Assembly: GCA_037893225.1 (NCBI GenBank)
Contig: JAZGUH010000627.1
Span: 868,001-932,000 of the forward strand
Reading direction: 5' to 3'
Length of the DNA: 64,000 nt
Source of the DNA: Hippasteria phrygiana
Taxonomy: Eukaryota; Echinodermata; Asteroidea; Valvatida; Goniasteridae
The position numbers were made by a program, and so were the translations under genes. Numbering within the stretch: the first letter of the stretch is position 1; the number at the start of each line of letters is the position of its first letter. Of this stretch, positions 11,913-21,775 are shown piece by piece. Below the pieces are notes generated by a model, which had not been told where the DNA came from, searched no databases, and was given only the letters and a program-made list of their open reading frames with translations.

Positions 11913-12029
11913 CTCAGCACGCGATTTTCAAATTTATACGTACTGAACAAGTGGGAGGTGTTTGTATAAAGAGACGAAAAAAATGTAGATGTCCTACATG
12001 TATGACATACATAACATGTGGTCAGAGGA

Positions 12030-12310
12030 GTTGCTGGACCACTCTGAAAGGGGGGTGGGGTGGCACAATTTTGCCGACGGGGTGTGAGCAAAAAAAAAAG
12101 GGGGGGGGGTGTCATCCCATTTTTGCTGATGGGGTGTGAGGATCAAAAGGGGGAAAAAAACTAGTAAGTTGAATCTGATCCCAAATTCATGGATTCCGTA
12201 ATGCCCTATCAATCTCTTTAAATTTACATCATCCCCAACAGAAAATTCCATCTTCATCATGGATGACTAAAAATCTACGTTTTGGGATCCTATTCCCCCC
12301 CCCCCCCCCA
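12030..12310. repeat. G-run and C-run low-complexity tracts
   Basis: GGGGGTGGGG and A10G9-type runs at 12048-12110 and a C14 run at 12297-12310 flank diverged repeat sequence. Frames reading through them are not genes. Confidence 0.7.
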
Positions 12311-12349
12311 ACCCAAGATGCCCCACTCTCCATAAATACATGTCAGAAG

Positions 12350-12620
12350 TGAGATTCGACGAAAATGAAAAATCCAGGAAATCTACAGTGTTTGAGGGTC
12401 GCCGATAGACCCCATGCAGTGCAACCTAGGGTCTATGGTTTGTATTTGCCTAAAGGCACCTCTTAAATACCAGTTTCTATTGGTCTATATCCACTTTTAC
12501 AGGTAAAAACACCTTTACGGTAACACCTCAGGATTTCCAGATTGCAAAAGATTCTTTAAAAATTCTGAAATCAGTAAAAAACCTGACAAAAAAATCCTCA
12601 AATCAGGAACAATTCTGACA
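12350..12620 (+). repeat. Dispersed repeat R12, uninterrupted copy
   Basis: Blocks 'CCTAAAGGCACC', 'AACACCTCAGGA' and 'TTCCAGATTGCAAAAGA' match 18600-18990. That other copy is split by a 169-bp insertion at 18749-18917, so this one shows the state before insertion. Confidence 0.7.
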
Positions 12621-12838
12621 GATCTCACCCCCGACGTAAAAAATGCTAAAATGCATACAAACACAATATGCACCTTGCTGACCAACTTGTATTCATTTTG
12701 TATGGCACTGCCCCACCATCAGAATTTCCTATTTTCCCCAATAATCGGGTGATTGAAATTCTTACGTCGTACACTTGTCTGCAGATGGAAAACACAGATG
12801 GAGAGCAAATATTAAGGACATAATAAATTCCCATGCAG

Positions 12839-12859
12839 TGCATGCATGCATGCATGCAT
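12839..12859. repeat. (GCAT)n microsatellite
   Basis: About five GCAT units. Confidence 0.85.
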
Positions 12860-13028
12860 AATGAACAGTGCCTGACGCAAGCACATATATACGCAACGTT
12901 CTTTTTGTTGATTGAAAAACAATTTTTCTAATTATCTGCCCTGGGTGGAGTGCGTCACTAGGAAGGCATCACAGATTGCAAATATGATGAGGTAATCATA
13001 CTTACATTTGTATTCTTAATACAAACGT

Positions 13029-13181
13029 AGAGCACCGAAGTGATGACGTCAATGCAATGTTTGGAACCAGAATACTTTTGTTATGTGTTTGCATGACCAG
13101 CTGTTAACAAAGGAACAGTCGAAATTTACATTTGTTTGGAACCAGTTGTCATGCCAACTGACGTCAGACTTCGGTACTCTG
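13029..13181. mobile_element. Small MITE with AGAGTACCGAAGT termini, copy 1
   Basis: Left end AGAGCACCGAAGT(GA)TGACGTCA; right end TGACGTCAGACTTCGGTACTCT. The copy at 38980-39094 has the same ends and the shared core TGGTTCCAAACA. TA next to the termini suggests a Tc1/mariner-type target, but the duplication is not certain in this copy. Confidence 0.75.
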
Positions 13182-13378
13182 TAGACTCCGAAGTCTTGGT
13201 ACAATGAAACTACAGGTGGATCTTATAAATACTATTGCCAGTTTAATGCTTTAAAAAATTGACGAAAAACACAAAACACATTTTGTAAACACTGTAAATT
13301 TTGAAGGGCTGAAAAGGGAAACTGCTTGATGAATGCAGTGACATTAAACTAAACTGACTAGCGCCCACTGAACAAAGA

Positions 13379-13507
13379 TACTGACAATTTGGGAGACCGC
13401 CAACATAGGGCAAGTTAACTCAGTTGGTAGAGCGCCGGTACGGTATTCCGGAGGTCGCAGATTCAAATCCCGCTCCTGCCAATTTTCTTTGTTCACTTTG
13501 AAAATTT
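13379..13507 (+). mobile_element. tRNA-derived SINE, family B, copy 1
   Basis: A-box-like AACTCAGTTGGTAGAGC at about 13416-13432 and B-box-like GGTCGCAGATTCAAATCCC at about 13453-13471 give a tRNA-like head. The conserved tail is TTTCTTTGTTCAC. Other copies lie at 33654-33790 (plus) and 38676-38798 (minus). The shared non-tRNA lead 'GACCGCCAACATAGGG' shows it is a SINE and not a tRNA gene. Confidence 0.8.
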
Positions 13508-13969
13508 AATAATAAACCGGATATATTTACAGAGCGCTTTTAACAAGATTAAAGCACTTGACACAGAACAATGTAAACAGATAGGAGAAGCTAGTGGAAA
13601 GAGAAAACAGATGGGTTTTGAGAAGTTTCTTGACAATACCCAATTTATTTTCAAATTTCCCTTAGGGTTTGGTGAATATAAAGACCCTAAGGACCCTCTA
13701 TTATTTTGCAGAGATTCCTCACTGTGGTATGAAAAAACAAGCATTGTTAATTCCCACTGTTGGTAGTGGCATATTGAAAAGTCAACATGTCAGGCATGCA
13801 ACTTGGATTTAACAAAAAATGAAGAAATTCTAATCTTTACAAAACTTTGTACAGTGTTTTTCAATTATCAATGGCATAAGTGTTAAGTGAAAAAGGAGGA
13901 AATCAGCTGATCCCAGGAAAAGTTGTATGCCTGACATGTACATGGGACATTCAATACATTTGCCCTTAC

Positions 13970-14484
13970 CAAACTGTGTGGTGTACGCCACATCACTTGG
14001 TGCAGGTTTGGTGTACACCAATTATGCACCATACAATCACTGAATATGCAACAGCACCACAAGTACACCACACACACTCTGAAACTTCAACCAACCACCA
14101 AAATGCCACCAGAAAATGTTCATTTACGACAAAGTACACCAGAAGTGCACCACTTCCACTCGGACCAAATCTGCACCACAAAAAAAAATTATTCAATCCA
14201 CCAAAAGTAGAATTTTCCACAGAATTTTCCACAGCAATAAGGACACCAAAAGTACAACAGGAGGTGCCTTTTCTGCTGTGGTTGGGGTGTAGGAGCGCAC
14301 CACATTTGCACCAGAGCAGCAGTACCGGTGGTGCTCATGTACTCCTTTTCTACACCAGAGGTACACCACAACACCGTACACCAGAATGACACCAGTGGTG
14401 TAGCTCTGTTGCTAATTCAATTTTTTGGAATGCACCAGAAGTACACCAGAGTGTGCTTTTTCCCCCCAGGCAGGGGTACACCAG
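13970..14484 (+). repeat. Degenerate CACCA-rich repeat field
   Basis: GTACACCA, GCACCAC and ACACCAGA words recur every 10-15 bases for about 500 bp, ahead of the regular minisatellite at 14485. Long frames on both strands here follow from the repeat and are not genes. Confidence 0.65.
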
Positions 14485-14616
14485 AACTCCACCAGAACTC
14501 CACCAGAACTCCACCAGAACTCCACCAGAACTCCACCAGAACTCCACCAGAACTCCACCAGAACTCCACCAGAACTCCACCAGAACTCCACCAGAACTCC
14601 ACCAGAACTCCACCAG
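14485..14616 (+). repeat. 11-bp minisatellite, 12 units
   Basis: Twelve essentially identical copies of AACTCCACCAG in tandem. Because 11 is not a multiple of three, every frame is open and cycles through the same 11-residue peptide, which explains the long spurious frames on both strands. Confidence 0.95.
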
Positions 14617-14840
14617 AACAACAGTGAAAGGATGCGCTGAGACAGCCAGGCGAGTTGAAGTGCCTAAAAGATCGGACGGGGGAACTAATGACAGTATCAA
14701 TAAGAGAGGCTCAAGAAAGCAACAAAGCATCAGAAGGGATTCCACAAAAGATACCAGGTCCTGACCAACCAGATTAGAAACACGCTGCTGAATCTTATAA
14801 ATAGCAAGCGGGAGCACCAACAAGATGTAATCCCTCCTCC
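14617..14840 (+). repeat. Dispersed repeat shared with 55535-55680
   Basis: Shares 'GAGACAGCCAGGCGAGT' and 'GGGGAACTAATGA' with 55535-55680. It is probably a transposon fragment, perhaps from a LINE; no domain is readable. Confidence 0.55.
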
Positions 14841-15042
14841 TCCTCCTCCTCCCAAAATTAAAAGAACCCTAAGGCATTCAAATCAATTCCCAGAACTGAA
14901 GTGAACGACTAATGAATGCCGCATAGTTCATATTCCTTATCTTGTACATTTGTATAATTCTAAAATGAAATGCATTGACAATTTTTGTTTCTACGCTCAG
15001 TAATTATTTTTATCTTTCAATGGTCCTATTTTATTTCAATTT

Positions 15043-15211
15043 TTGTGTTGAATCTTTTTAAAAATGTATCAGTGGTATTGCTTTAATTAAGGTTAATGCC
15101 ATATTTTTTAGTAATTAATAATTAAATTATTCCTGAGGTATACATGTAGTTGCATAATTATGTTATTCTATTTCTTGTTTAAATATTACTCTTGTTTAAT
15201 GTAAATCACGT
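15043..15211 (+). repeat. 169-bp segment, source-like copy
   Basis: Nearly identical (two differences seen, both in one T/A run) to 18749-18917. Here it sits within continuous AT-rich sequence; there it interrupts repeat R12. Confidence 0.9.
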
Positions 15212-15245
15212 GCAATTCAGCTTTTGCTGCCATTTGTGATTGTTA

Positions 15246-15249
15246 ATAT

Positions 15250-15280
<31 letters not shown>

Positions 15281-15300
15281 TAGATTTATTTATTAATTAA
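15246..15300. repeat. (TTTA)n microsatellite
   Basis: About ten TTTA units with minor breaks. Confidence 0.9.
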
Positions 15301-15509
15301 TTTATTATTGGTTTATTGAAATTGAACTTGTAGCCAATGGCTAAAATGAGTCAATTTTCACAAATGAAAAAAGTTGTACACATTAAAAGATCATTTTTAA
15401 GTGAAAATACCAACACCAGTAAAAGTTGTAACCACCGCTATTAAACTACTCTTGTGACGTCACTCTATTCAGAAAAGTCTCGATTCTTTTTCAAGAATGT
15501 ACAGTTAAC

Positions 15510-16001
15510 TTAAAGGCAGTGTACACGATTGGTCATTGCTGCAATTTTCAGAAATGGGCGGATTTGGGGGTTAGTATTTTATAGGAAATATCGTTCCACT
15601 GACCTGTTCAAAGTTTTGTGTTGTTGGATGGCGAAAAAAACCAGAGAAAAACGGCACTCGTTTTCAACCGTCGGGCGGATAGCCTTTAGTCAAGGCTATG
15701 GGCGCGTGACGCGCCCCAGATATGCCATGGCGCCATCATGTCCGGGGCGCGCTACTCATCCATGTAGCCACGCGCGCCATGACTAACGGCTACAGGGCAG
15801 TTTTTCCAACAATTTCCAGCTGGAAATCGTTGGAAAACGATATACATTTCCACTTTTCTTGACAACGACAGCACACCTGGTGCCATCATTTCACTACAGG
15901 ATCATTGAGACTACTATTAACTTACAGTCTAGTAAGGTATTTCGTAATAATTCAGTAAAAAAAAAAATTGGAGGATTACCAATCGTGTACACTACATTTA
16001 A
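15510..16001. mobile_element. TTAA-flanked MITE, family T1, copy 2
   Basis: TTAA at 15510-15513 and 15998-16001 flanks ends AGGCAGTGTACACGATTGGT and ACCAATCGTGTACACTACAT. It carries a GC-rich nested insertion at 15680-15792 that is absent from copies 1 and 3. Confidence 0.85.
15680..15792. mobile_element. 113-bp GC-rich foldback nested in a T1 MITE
   Basis: The ends TAGCCTTTAGTCA and TGACTAACGGCTA are inverted. The interior is packed with short GC palindromes such as GGCGCGTGACGCGCC. It breaks the T1 copy at a site where copies 1 and 3 read straight through. TA at both outer edges may be the target. Confidence 0.65.
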
Positions 16002-16087
16002 TTCATCTCATACCTCAAAGCATTAGTAAGAATGGACACTTGTTGTTCCCTTGAAATCTTGACAATGGGTGTGAAAGGGACATAGAT

Positions 16088-16181
16088 TAAGTCGGAGAAA
16101 CGACTAAAAAAGGTGGACATTCTTTGATTGGAATCGCCCATTCCAATCAAAGAATGTCCACTTTATCGTCGTTTCTCCTTA
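16088..16181. mobile_element. Hairpin MITE flanked by TTAA
   Basis: GTCGGAGAAACGAC and 'GGTGGACATTCTTTGATTGG' are mirrored after a spacer of about five bases. TTAA lies at both edges (16087-16090 and 16179-16182). It is almost entirely stem. Confidence 0.85.
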
Positions 16182-16199
16182 ACAGAATTACTCAAAACA

Positions 16200-16375
16200 A
16201 TCTAAAAAAGAAGAAAACAAAACACTAGCAACAACAACTACAACAATGACTGCAACTACATGTACAATGACAACGACAACGACATTAAGAACGATGAGGA
16301 CGACGACAAAAAAACATTATTGACAACAACAAAAAACATTGATGACAACGACAAAAACAATAAGTTACCAGCACC
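16200..16375. repeat. Degenerate ACA/GAC-rich low-complexity tract
   Basis: Interrupted runs of ACAAC, GACAAC and GACGAC. Confidence 0.7.
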
Positions 16376-16501
16376 ATTGAACAATATTATATTAATAAAC
16401 CATGTTAATTGAATACTCCGCTCTAAAATCATCGGTTTCAGAATATACTGGGAATTACCTCATGACAAATCCCTACCAAGTCTTTGCATGTATACGTGTA
16501 G

Positions 16502-17149
16502 TTAAAGGCAGTGTACATGATTGGTCATTGTAGCAATTTTCAGAAATGGGCGGATTCGAAAGTTAGTATTTTATAGGAAATATCGTTCCACTGACCAGTT
16601 CAAAGTTTTGTATGCTTGGATGGCGAAAAGAACAAGAGAAAAACAGCATTCGTTTTCAACCATCTGGCGGTAAGCTCACTGGATTTGTTATAGCGCCCTC
16701 TTGTAAAATAGCCCAATTTTTGTAAATGGGACTGTTTTCAATTGTCCCATAACTAAGCCTACCCATAACATGTACAGAGGCCGAGCGGTCCTTACGTCGT
16801 ACGGCGAAAGGTCAACAACGTGTCTCTTCGGTACACTGCGCGTACGACCGTTTTCGGCTTGTTAACTTATTTTAGACACAACGTGGACTAACTAAATTCG
16901 GTCAATAGAGGGCAGTATTTAAACAAATCCGTTATTTTTTCAAACGATTGTTCGGTCGAACAATTGTTGGAAAATAATATAAATGTCCACTTTTCTTGAA
17001 AACGACATCACACCTGGTGCCATGATTTCACAGGAGGATCGAGACTACTATTAACTTACAGTCTAGTATTAAGGTACATGTATTTCGTAATACATGTAAT
17101 TCAGTAAAACAAAAATTGGAGGATTACCAATCGTGTACACTACATTTAA
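16502..17149. mobile_element. TTAA-flanked MITE, family T1, copy 3
   Basis: TTAA at 16502-16505 and 17146-17149; ends AGGCAGTGTACATGATTGGT and ACCAATCGTGTACACTACAT. The interior is longer than in copy 2 and shares blocks with copy 1, including 'AGACACAACGTGGACTAAC'-like sequence. No coding capacity. Confidence 0.85.
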
Positions 17150-17671
17150 ATTGGGGACTTGCCATGGACATGCAAGTCCACAGATGCTTTTAGCCACAAG
17201 CCGATATGAGCACTTACGTGTAAGCATCTCTATCTTTCTCTAAATCTGTGTACTAAATCCATATCTTGTGGACATCTTTCCCCCTGGGAAAATCACATTC
17301 TCCATCACGGGAAGCATTTTAGGGCACGTATTGTGGTAATTTCATGGCTGGACAAATTCCATTATTAATTATCATTCGCTCACGTTAATCAAAAAGTCTT
17401 TCTGTTAATTAATACTGTGAGCCGACATTCTGGGTGAAACAATCTGCATTCAAACTAATTCCTTGTACTGAAAAATAACCCTTTTAGAAAATGGCATATG
17501 TACATACATGTATACCTATTGTAAGGCCACTATTCAACAAAAAGCAAAACTGTCCGACAGGTTTTTAGCAAAAGAAAGTACTTACAATCACAGAATAAAA
17601 GGAGAGCGAAAAGGTCCTCAAAATGCCACAATTACATTGTAATCCAATACTGTTGTCATAGAAACACAGAA

Positions 17672-17850
17672 TCAAGAATTTCCCATTGGACAAGACGGGC
17701 CCGATGAAATCATGCATGCCTGCTCGGCTTGCTGTGCGCCGCGGACGATGGAGTACACAAACAGCGCCAGTGCGGTTGTGTTGTCCGGGGCGATTTGAAA
17801 ATATTGGATTTCGGCGACGAGGCGCGGTTGGTTAGGCGGGGCGGAACGGC
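17672..17850 (-). CDS. Possible exon in a CpG-rich patch, product unknown
   Basis: A GC-rich island of about 270 bp stands out from its AT-rich surroundings. On the minus strand, after a possible acceptor (GGCTCCCCAG, exon from about 17850), a frame with mostly G or C in third positions reads 'LVAEIQYFQIAPDNTTALAL' and stops at 17672. Its start phase would fit the end of the exon at 30320-30581, so it could be a late exon of the same gene. One phase match in three is expected by chance, no homology is recognised, and the patch could equally be a promoter. Confidence 0.22.
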
Positions 17851-18599
17851 TGGGGAGCCGGCTAGCCATGGCCGGGATGCTTGGATGCATGCAGCCACTG
17901 TTGCCTATGCTTGCGTCTTTCCCTGCCCGCATCATCGTCCCTGGCAGTTGCCATGGTGATACTCCAGTGCACACAGGGAATGCACGCCTGCCTCTTGTAG
18001 CATTATTGACACTGGGGTGTATACCTGTGTGTGGTGGATGCATTTACAGTTCAAACACTTCAATGCCTGGGCATCCACACTGCCTGGCTGGTCTACTTCA
18101 CAGGCAACAAACAATACCAAAAGGGACTCGAGTATTACCAAATGATATGATATAATGCAGCTGACTGAGAGATATCGTGATTTCCACCTCAAATGTTGAC
18201 GGACAGTTTCAATTCCATGCAGCTTTATGTCCAATATGTACATTTAAGCCAATGGTACAAAAAGTGAACTGAGCTGAACTACATGTACATGTAGGGGAGG
18301 AGAAATCTTCCAATAATTTTAATTAGCTCCGTCATGGGGCCCCTGAACGGTATTCTGTCGATGCTATAAATATTTGAAGGTTAGGTTTTTCACCAAGTGT
18401 GAAAAATCCATATTTTTCCATGCAAAGTGCCCTGAACAAGCCACTCAACGTACAGAGCTACATTGTACAAATGTACATTCTTTTTTGTACATGTACCGAA
18501 GAAAAAAAAATGAAATATAAATTGTCTAACACGAGCAAGCACTGTTAGTTACACACTGTACATTAAGTCGATTTTCCTCTTTTACGTCTTTTTCAGGGG

Positions 18600-18990
18600 C
18601 GAGATGGCCAAAAATTAAAAAAATCCATGAAATCCATTAAAAAACATCACAAAATATCCACGAAACATTCACGAGGACCCCAGATCAACATATAGTTTAT
18701 ATTTTCCTAAAGGCACCCTCTTAAAATATCCGTTTTTATTGGTCAAGATTGTGTTGAATCTTTTTTTAAATGTATCAGTGGTATTGCTTTAATTAAGGTT
18801 AATGCCATATTTTTTAGTAATTAATAATTAAATTATTCCTGAGGTATACATGTAGTTGCATAATTATGTTATTCTATTTCTTGTTTAAATATTACTCTTG
18901 TTTAATGTAAATCACGTTTAGGACAACACCTCAGGAATTCCAGATTGCAAAAGAGATTCTTTAAAAATTCTGGAATCCCAACAGACAATC
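18600..18990 (+). repeat. Dispersed repeat R12, interrupted copy
   Basis: Matches 12350-12620 on both sides of a 169-bp insertion: 'CCTAAAGGCACC' before it, 'ACACCTCAGGA' and 'CCAGATTGCAAAAGA' after it. Confidence 0.7.
18749..18917 (+). repeat. 169-bp segment, inserted copy
   Basis: Nearly identical to 15043-15211, lying 3.7 kb away in the same orientation. It interrupts R12. No inverted ends, poly-A tail or clear target duplication were seen, so the mechanism is unclear. Confidence 0.85.
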
Positions 18991-19059
18991 CTGACAAATC
19001 TCACTCCTGTTTTTTCCTCTTTCACTTCTTTTTGGCTCTGATTTTTGTTTTTGTTTTCT

Positions 19060-19165
19060 TACAAAAATCAGGGGGGGGGGGGGAGGGGGGGGAGGAATAT
19101 CCTATGGCCCATTATACCCCAGTCAAAAAGTGGTGGATATACATCTCATCCCCCCCCCCCCCCCC
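19060..19165. repeat. Long G and C runs
   Basis: A G-rich run at 19070-19093 faces a C-rich run at 19150-19166 with about 55 bp between them; the two could pair or form unusual structures. Confidence 0.7.
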
Positions 19166-19664
19166 CATCCTCTCCCCTGGCATCCTCTCCCTTGGATTGA
19201 AAAAGTTTATTTCCATATCTCAAAGAGTTCTCTTTAACACAGCAAAACACCAAATACTACCATTGTCACATACATGTAATACAGATTGCTTTCACTACAG
19301 AAAAATAATGTATTCGTAAGAACTGTGCTTAAAATACGCTTCAAAAAGTCTTCCATATTTCAAGACGAATAAAAAAACTACACCCTCGACATCAATCAGT
19401 AATTGATACCAAAACAGCTACGTTACCATGGCAATGGCTCTGAAACGCTTATCAATGCATCATCCATTGGAAAATTAATATCTCAACTCATTAGTCACTC
19501 CCAATCTGTCTGGGGACGGGACAGGCCAGGGAGCAATTGAGTGAAATTGGAGCACATTTAATTTGCCGATGTCGTTTTGATGTTCAACTTAACGAAATGA
19601 CAGCTTCTTGCGTAAACATGAAACGATAGGATTTTATTATTTTCAAAGCTATTAGACGGTTGTA

Positions 19665-20303
19665 CTTGTAGGAAATATCGCCCATTAAAGCAGATGACCG
19701 TCTGCCCATTTCCCCACAAATTCTAACCTGTATGTTAGCTACTTTGCCGCACATTTGCTCTAGTCAGTACGAGATAATATTGTTCAGAGCAGCAATGTTG
19801 GGTGCGTTTTTTGGGTTCATGCGTCTTGGCTAATTTACGGCCGACTTACGCTGCCGCCTGCAAGATTCGCTGTTAAGAGTTACAGATGTTCATTTTCAAG
19901 ATGCCGGTATGCCAGGGGCCACTGTGGAGATATATTTCCGTTATACTAACCACTGACAAGACGGGTACCTTGCAGGTATTTAGGCGGGTGCAATCAGTTA
20001 ACACTGAACTTTGCCCTGTACGGGCACTGTCCTCATTCGCTGCAACACGGTCTACTTCTGGGTCAGCCGCGTTCTTCAATCATTTTAATGGTCGCCCCCT
20101 GACACGTTGCCAGTTCAATTCAACAAAACTACCGCCTTGATGGGTTTGAGCGAAAGTGCGCATTCTTTTCGCATTGGGGCGGCAACTGCGGCATTTCACC
20201 GAGGAGTCCCTCTGGATGATATTAAGGCCATGGGTCGCTGGCGTTCAGACGCAGCTCAGTCTTACTTTCGCCCAGAGGCCCGCTGTTTTCTACCAGGGCT
20301 GTA
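19665..20303 (+). pseudogene. Tyrosine recombinase of a DIRS/Ngaro-like element, decayed
   Basis: Tyrosine recombinases cut and rejoin DNA through a catalytic Tyr. Seen here in order: 'DRLPISPQILTCMLATLP', 'FRAAMLGAFFGFMRLG' with the first conserved Arg, an in-frame stop just after it, 'CPVRALSSFAATRS', 'FNGRPLTRCQF', then the C-terminal core 'AHSFRIGAATAAFHRG' (HxxR), 'MGRWRSDAAQSYFRP' (GRW and a candidate catalytic Tyr). Several frameshifts split it. An SGNH-type hydrolase follows at 20335, as known for some Ngaro/DIRS retroelements. The reverse transcriptase expected upstream in a full element was not found. Confidence 0.8.
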
Positions 20304-20334
20304 ACTCGCTATTACAATTTTCTTTGCATTATAT

Positions 20335-20815
20335 TGGACAGGTGACATCTGGATTGTCGGGAACTCCATCATCAGCATTACTTAAGGTGTCCCCATCGGG
20401 TCAGGTAGAATTACTTTAGGGGTCCCCATCGGGTCAGGTGGAATACTAAGGGAGGGGGGGGCGCAGCTTTATGACCTCAACAATCTGTTGTCGGAACTGG
20501 CCGTCTCTGGGCCTTCCCCCGGGTATATTATTGTCCATCTTAGCACAAATGATATCGTACCTTTGAATGCATTTTGTATTCGCCAAAGAATCCGCATAGT
20601 CATGGAAGAGTGTCGTTCCCGCTTTCCCAAAGCACAGACGTGGAAAGGAAATGGCGGTCCATAAATAAGTGGGCGCGCTTAGTGGCGCGCAGGTTAGGCG
20701 TATCGGTCTTGCACCACCCGCAGTTTGTATGGTCATTGTTTCATCTTTACCAATTCGATAGAGTTTACCTCTCTGCTGAAGGGCTCACTTTATTTCAGCA
20801 GCTTTGTAGCAGCTA
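20335..20815 (+). pseudogene. SGNH/GDSL-type hydrolase domain, decayed, downstream of the recombinase
   Basis: SGNH hydrolases are esterases marked by four short blocks. Here block I reads 'GDIWIVGNSIIS', keeping a Ser but with Asn where Asp is usual. After a 36-bp duplicated stretch with stops comes 'GAQLYDLNNLLSELAV', then 'YIIVHLSTNDI' (the GxND block with Gly changed to Ser), and near the end 'FDRVYLSAEGLTLFQQ', where the catalytic His of the DxVH block is Tyr. With stops, frameshifts and the His lost it cannot be active. It ends in a stop near 20815. Confidence 0.7.
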
Positions 20816-21474
20816 GTTTGCCTGGGTGGGAATAGTAAGTGGGCAATGCGAGTATTCTCGTGCCAGGTCCTCCTCCCCAGGAGTCGCTTTTGGTTGGAGC
20901 TAGGCCTGTGCCGGGTATCCGGGTACCTGGATACCCGACGTCAATATCCAGTTCCATTTTTACGGTTCGGGTACCCGAAACTTACGGTGAAATATTCAAT
21001 GTAAGGCTTCGTACCAAAAATAAATACATAAATATAGACAAATCGATCCATTTCAAACTCTGTTCCGACTCGAAAGACCCGAACCGTCTGGCGGTGTTTT
21101 GAAAACAATGCGTCAACGAAAATGCAATGAAAGGAAAGTATCAATAATGTAGTTGGCCAACGCTGTTTGTATCTTATCTATAGCTATCTTGTTGCTTAGT
21201 ATAGTCTGTCAATGGAATGTGAACTGCGGCTTACACTGCGGCCAAACTAGCTCCGCGGTATGATCAAAGAGCGGGCGGGAGTAATATTGATCTTGAGAGA
21301 GTGAACGTTGCTCAGACACTGGGGCAGCGGGAGTGGGGGAAGCGCTCACCGTATTAGGCCTACATGTATACATTAAAACAAAAACAATAAAAGGCTTTGC
21401 TTGGAGGCTTTGCTTGGAGTAATTTGTTTTATGGTGTGTGATTATTTTAGTGTCCGACTACATGTGCCCTGTCA

Positions 21475-21535
21475 ACTCGTACCCGAGTCAACTCGTACCC
21501 TAGTTAACTTGTACCCAGGTTAACTCGTACTCTCT
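21475..21535. repeat. About four copies of a 16-bp tandem repeat
   Basis: Units resemble GTCAACTCGTACCCGA, with C-to-T drift in later units. Confidence 0.8.
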
Positions 21536-21551
21536 GTGGATGATTTAATAT

Positions 21552-21775
21552 TTAACCCCTTGCGTACGGAAGACGCCAACATGGCGCAAAAAAACCAAAA
21601 CAGTACCACCAGGCCGGATGACGCCATTTGCCGCTATTTGTGCAGTTTCAATCCATTGCTGGATTATTGTGTATGTTACGCTTGACTGCACAAGCACATT
21701 GTGGCCGTTTCGCTTGGCTGCAAAGGCCGGCGCGACACCCCGGCGCCTCCTGTAAATAACCGTACTCAAGGTCGT
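21552..21775 (+). mobile_element. TTAA-flanked MITE, family T2
   Basis: Starts TTAACCCCTTGCGTACGG and ends CCGTACTCAAGG, with the family core between. The right TTAA is mutated. Confidence 0.8.

Noticed and set aside
13416..13471. Functional tRNA genes at 13.4, 33.7, 47.0, 48.6 and 54.0 kb
   Set aside because: A- and B-boxes are present but acceptor stems do not pair, and family members share non-tRNA sequence; they are SINEs or relics.
14485..14616. CRISPR-like array
   Set aside because: Units are contiguous 11-bp copies with no spacers, in a eukaryotic genome. The same holds for 23216-23288 and 56508-56635.
14350..14823. Long open frames on both strands (up to 157 codons) over the minisatellite
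   Set aside because: They result from an 11-bp unit that lacks stops in every frame.
20895..21560. A third hAT-like element starting TAGGCCTGTGCC
   Set aside because: The start and the GGGTACC words look right, but no matching right end or target duplication was found.
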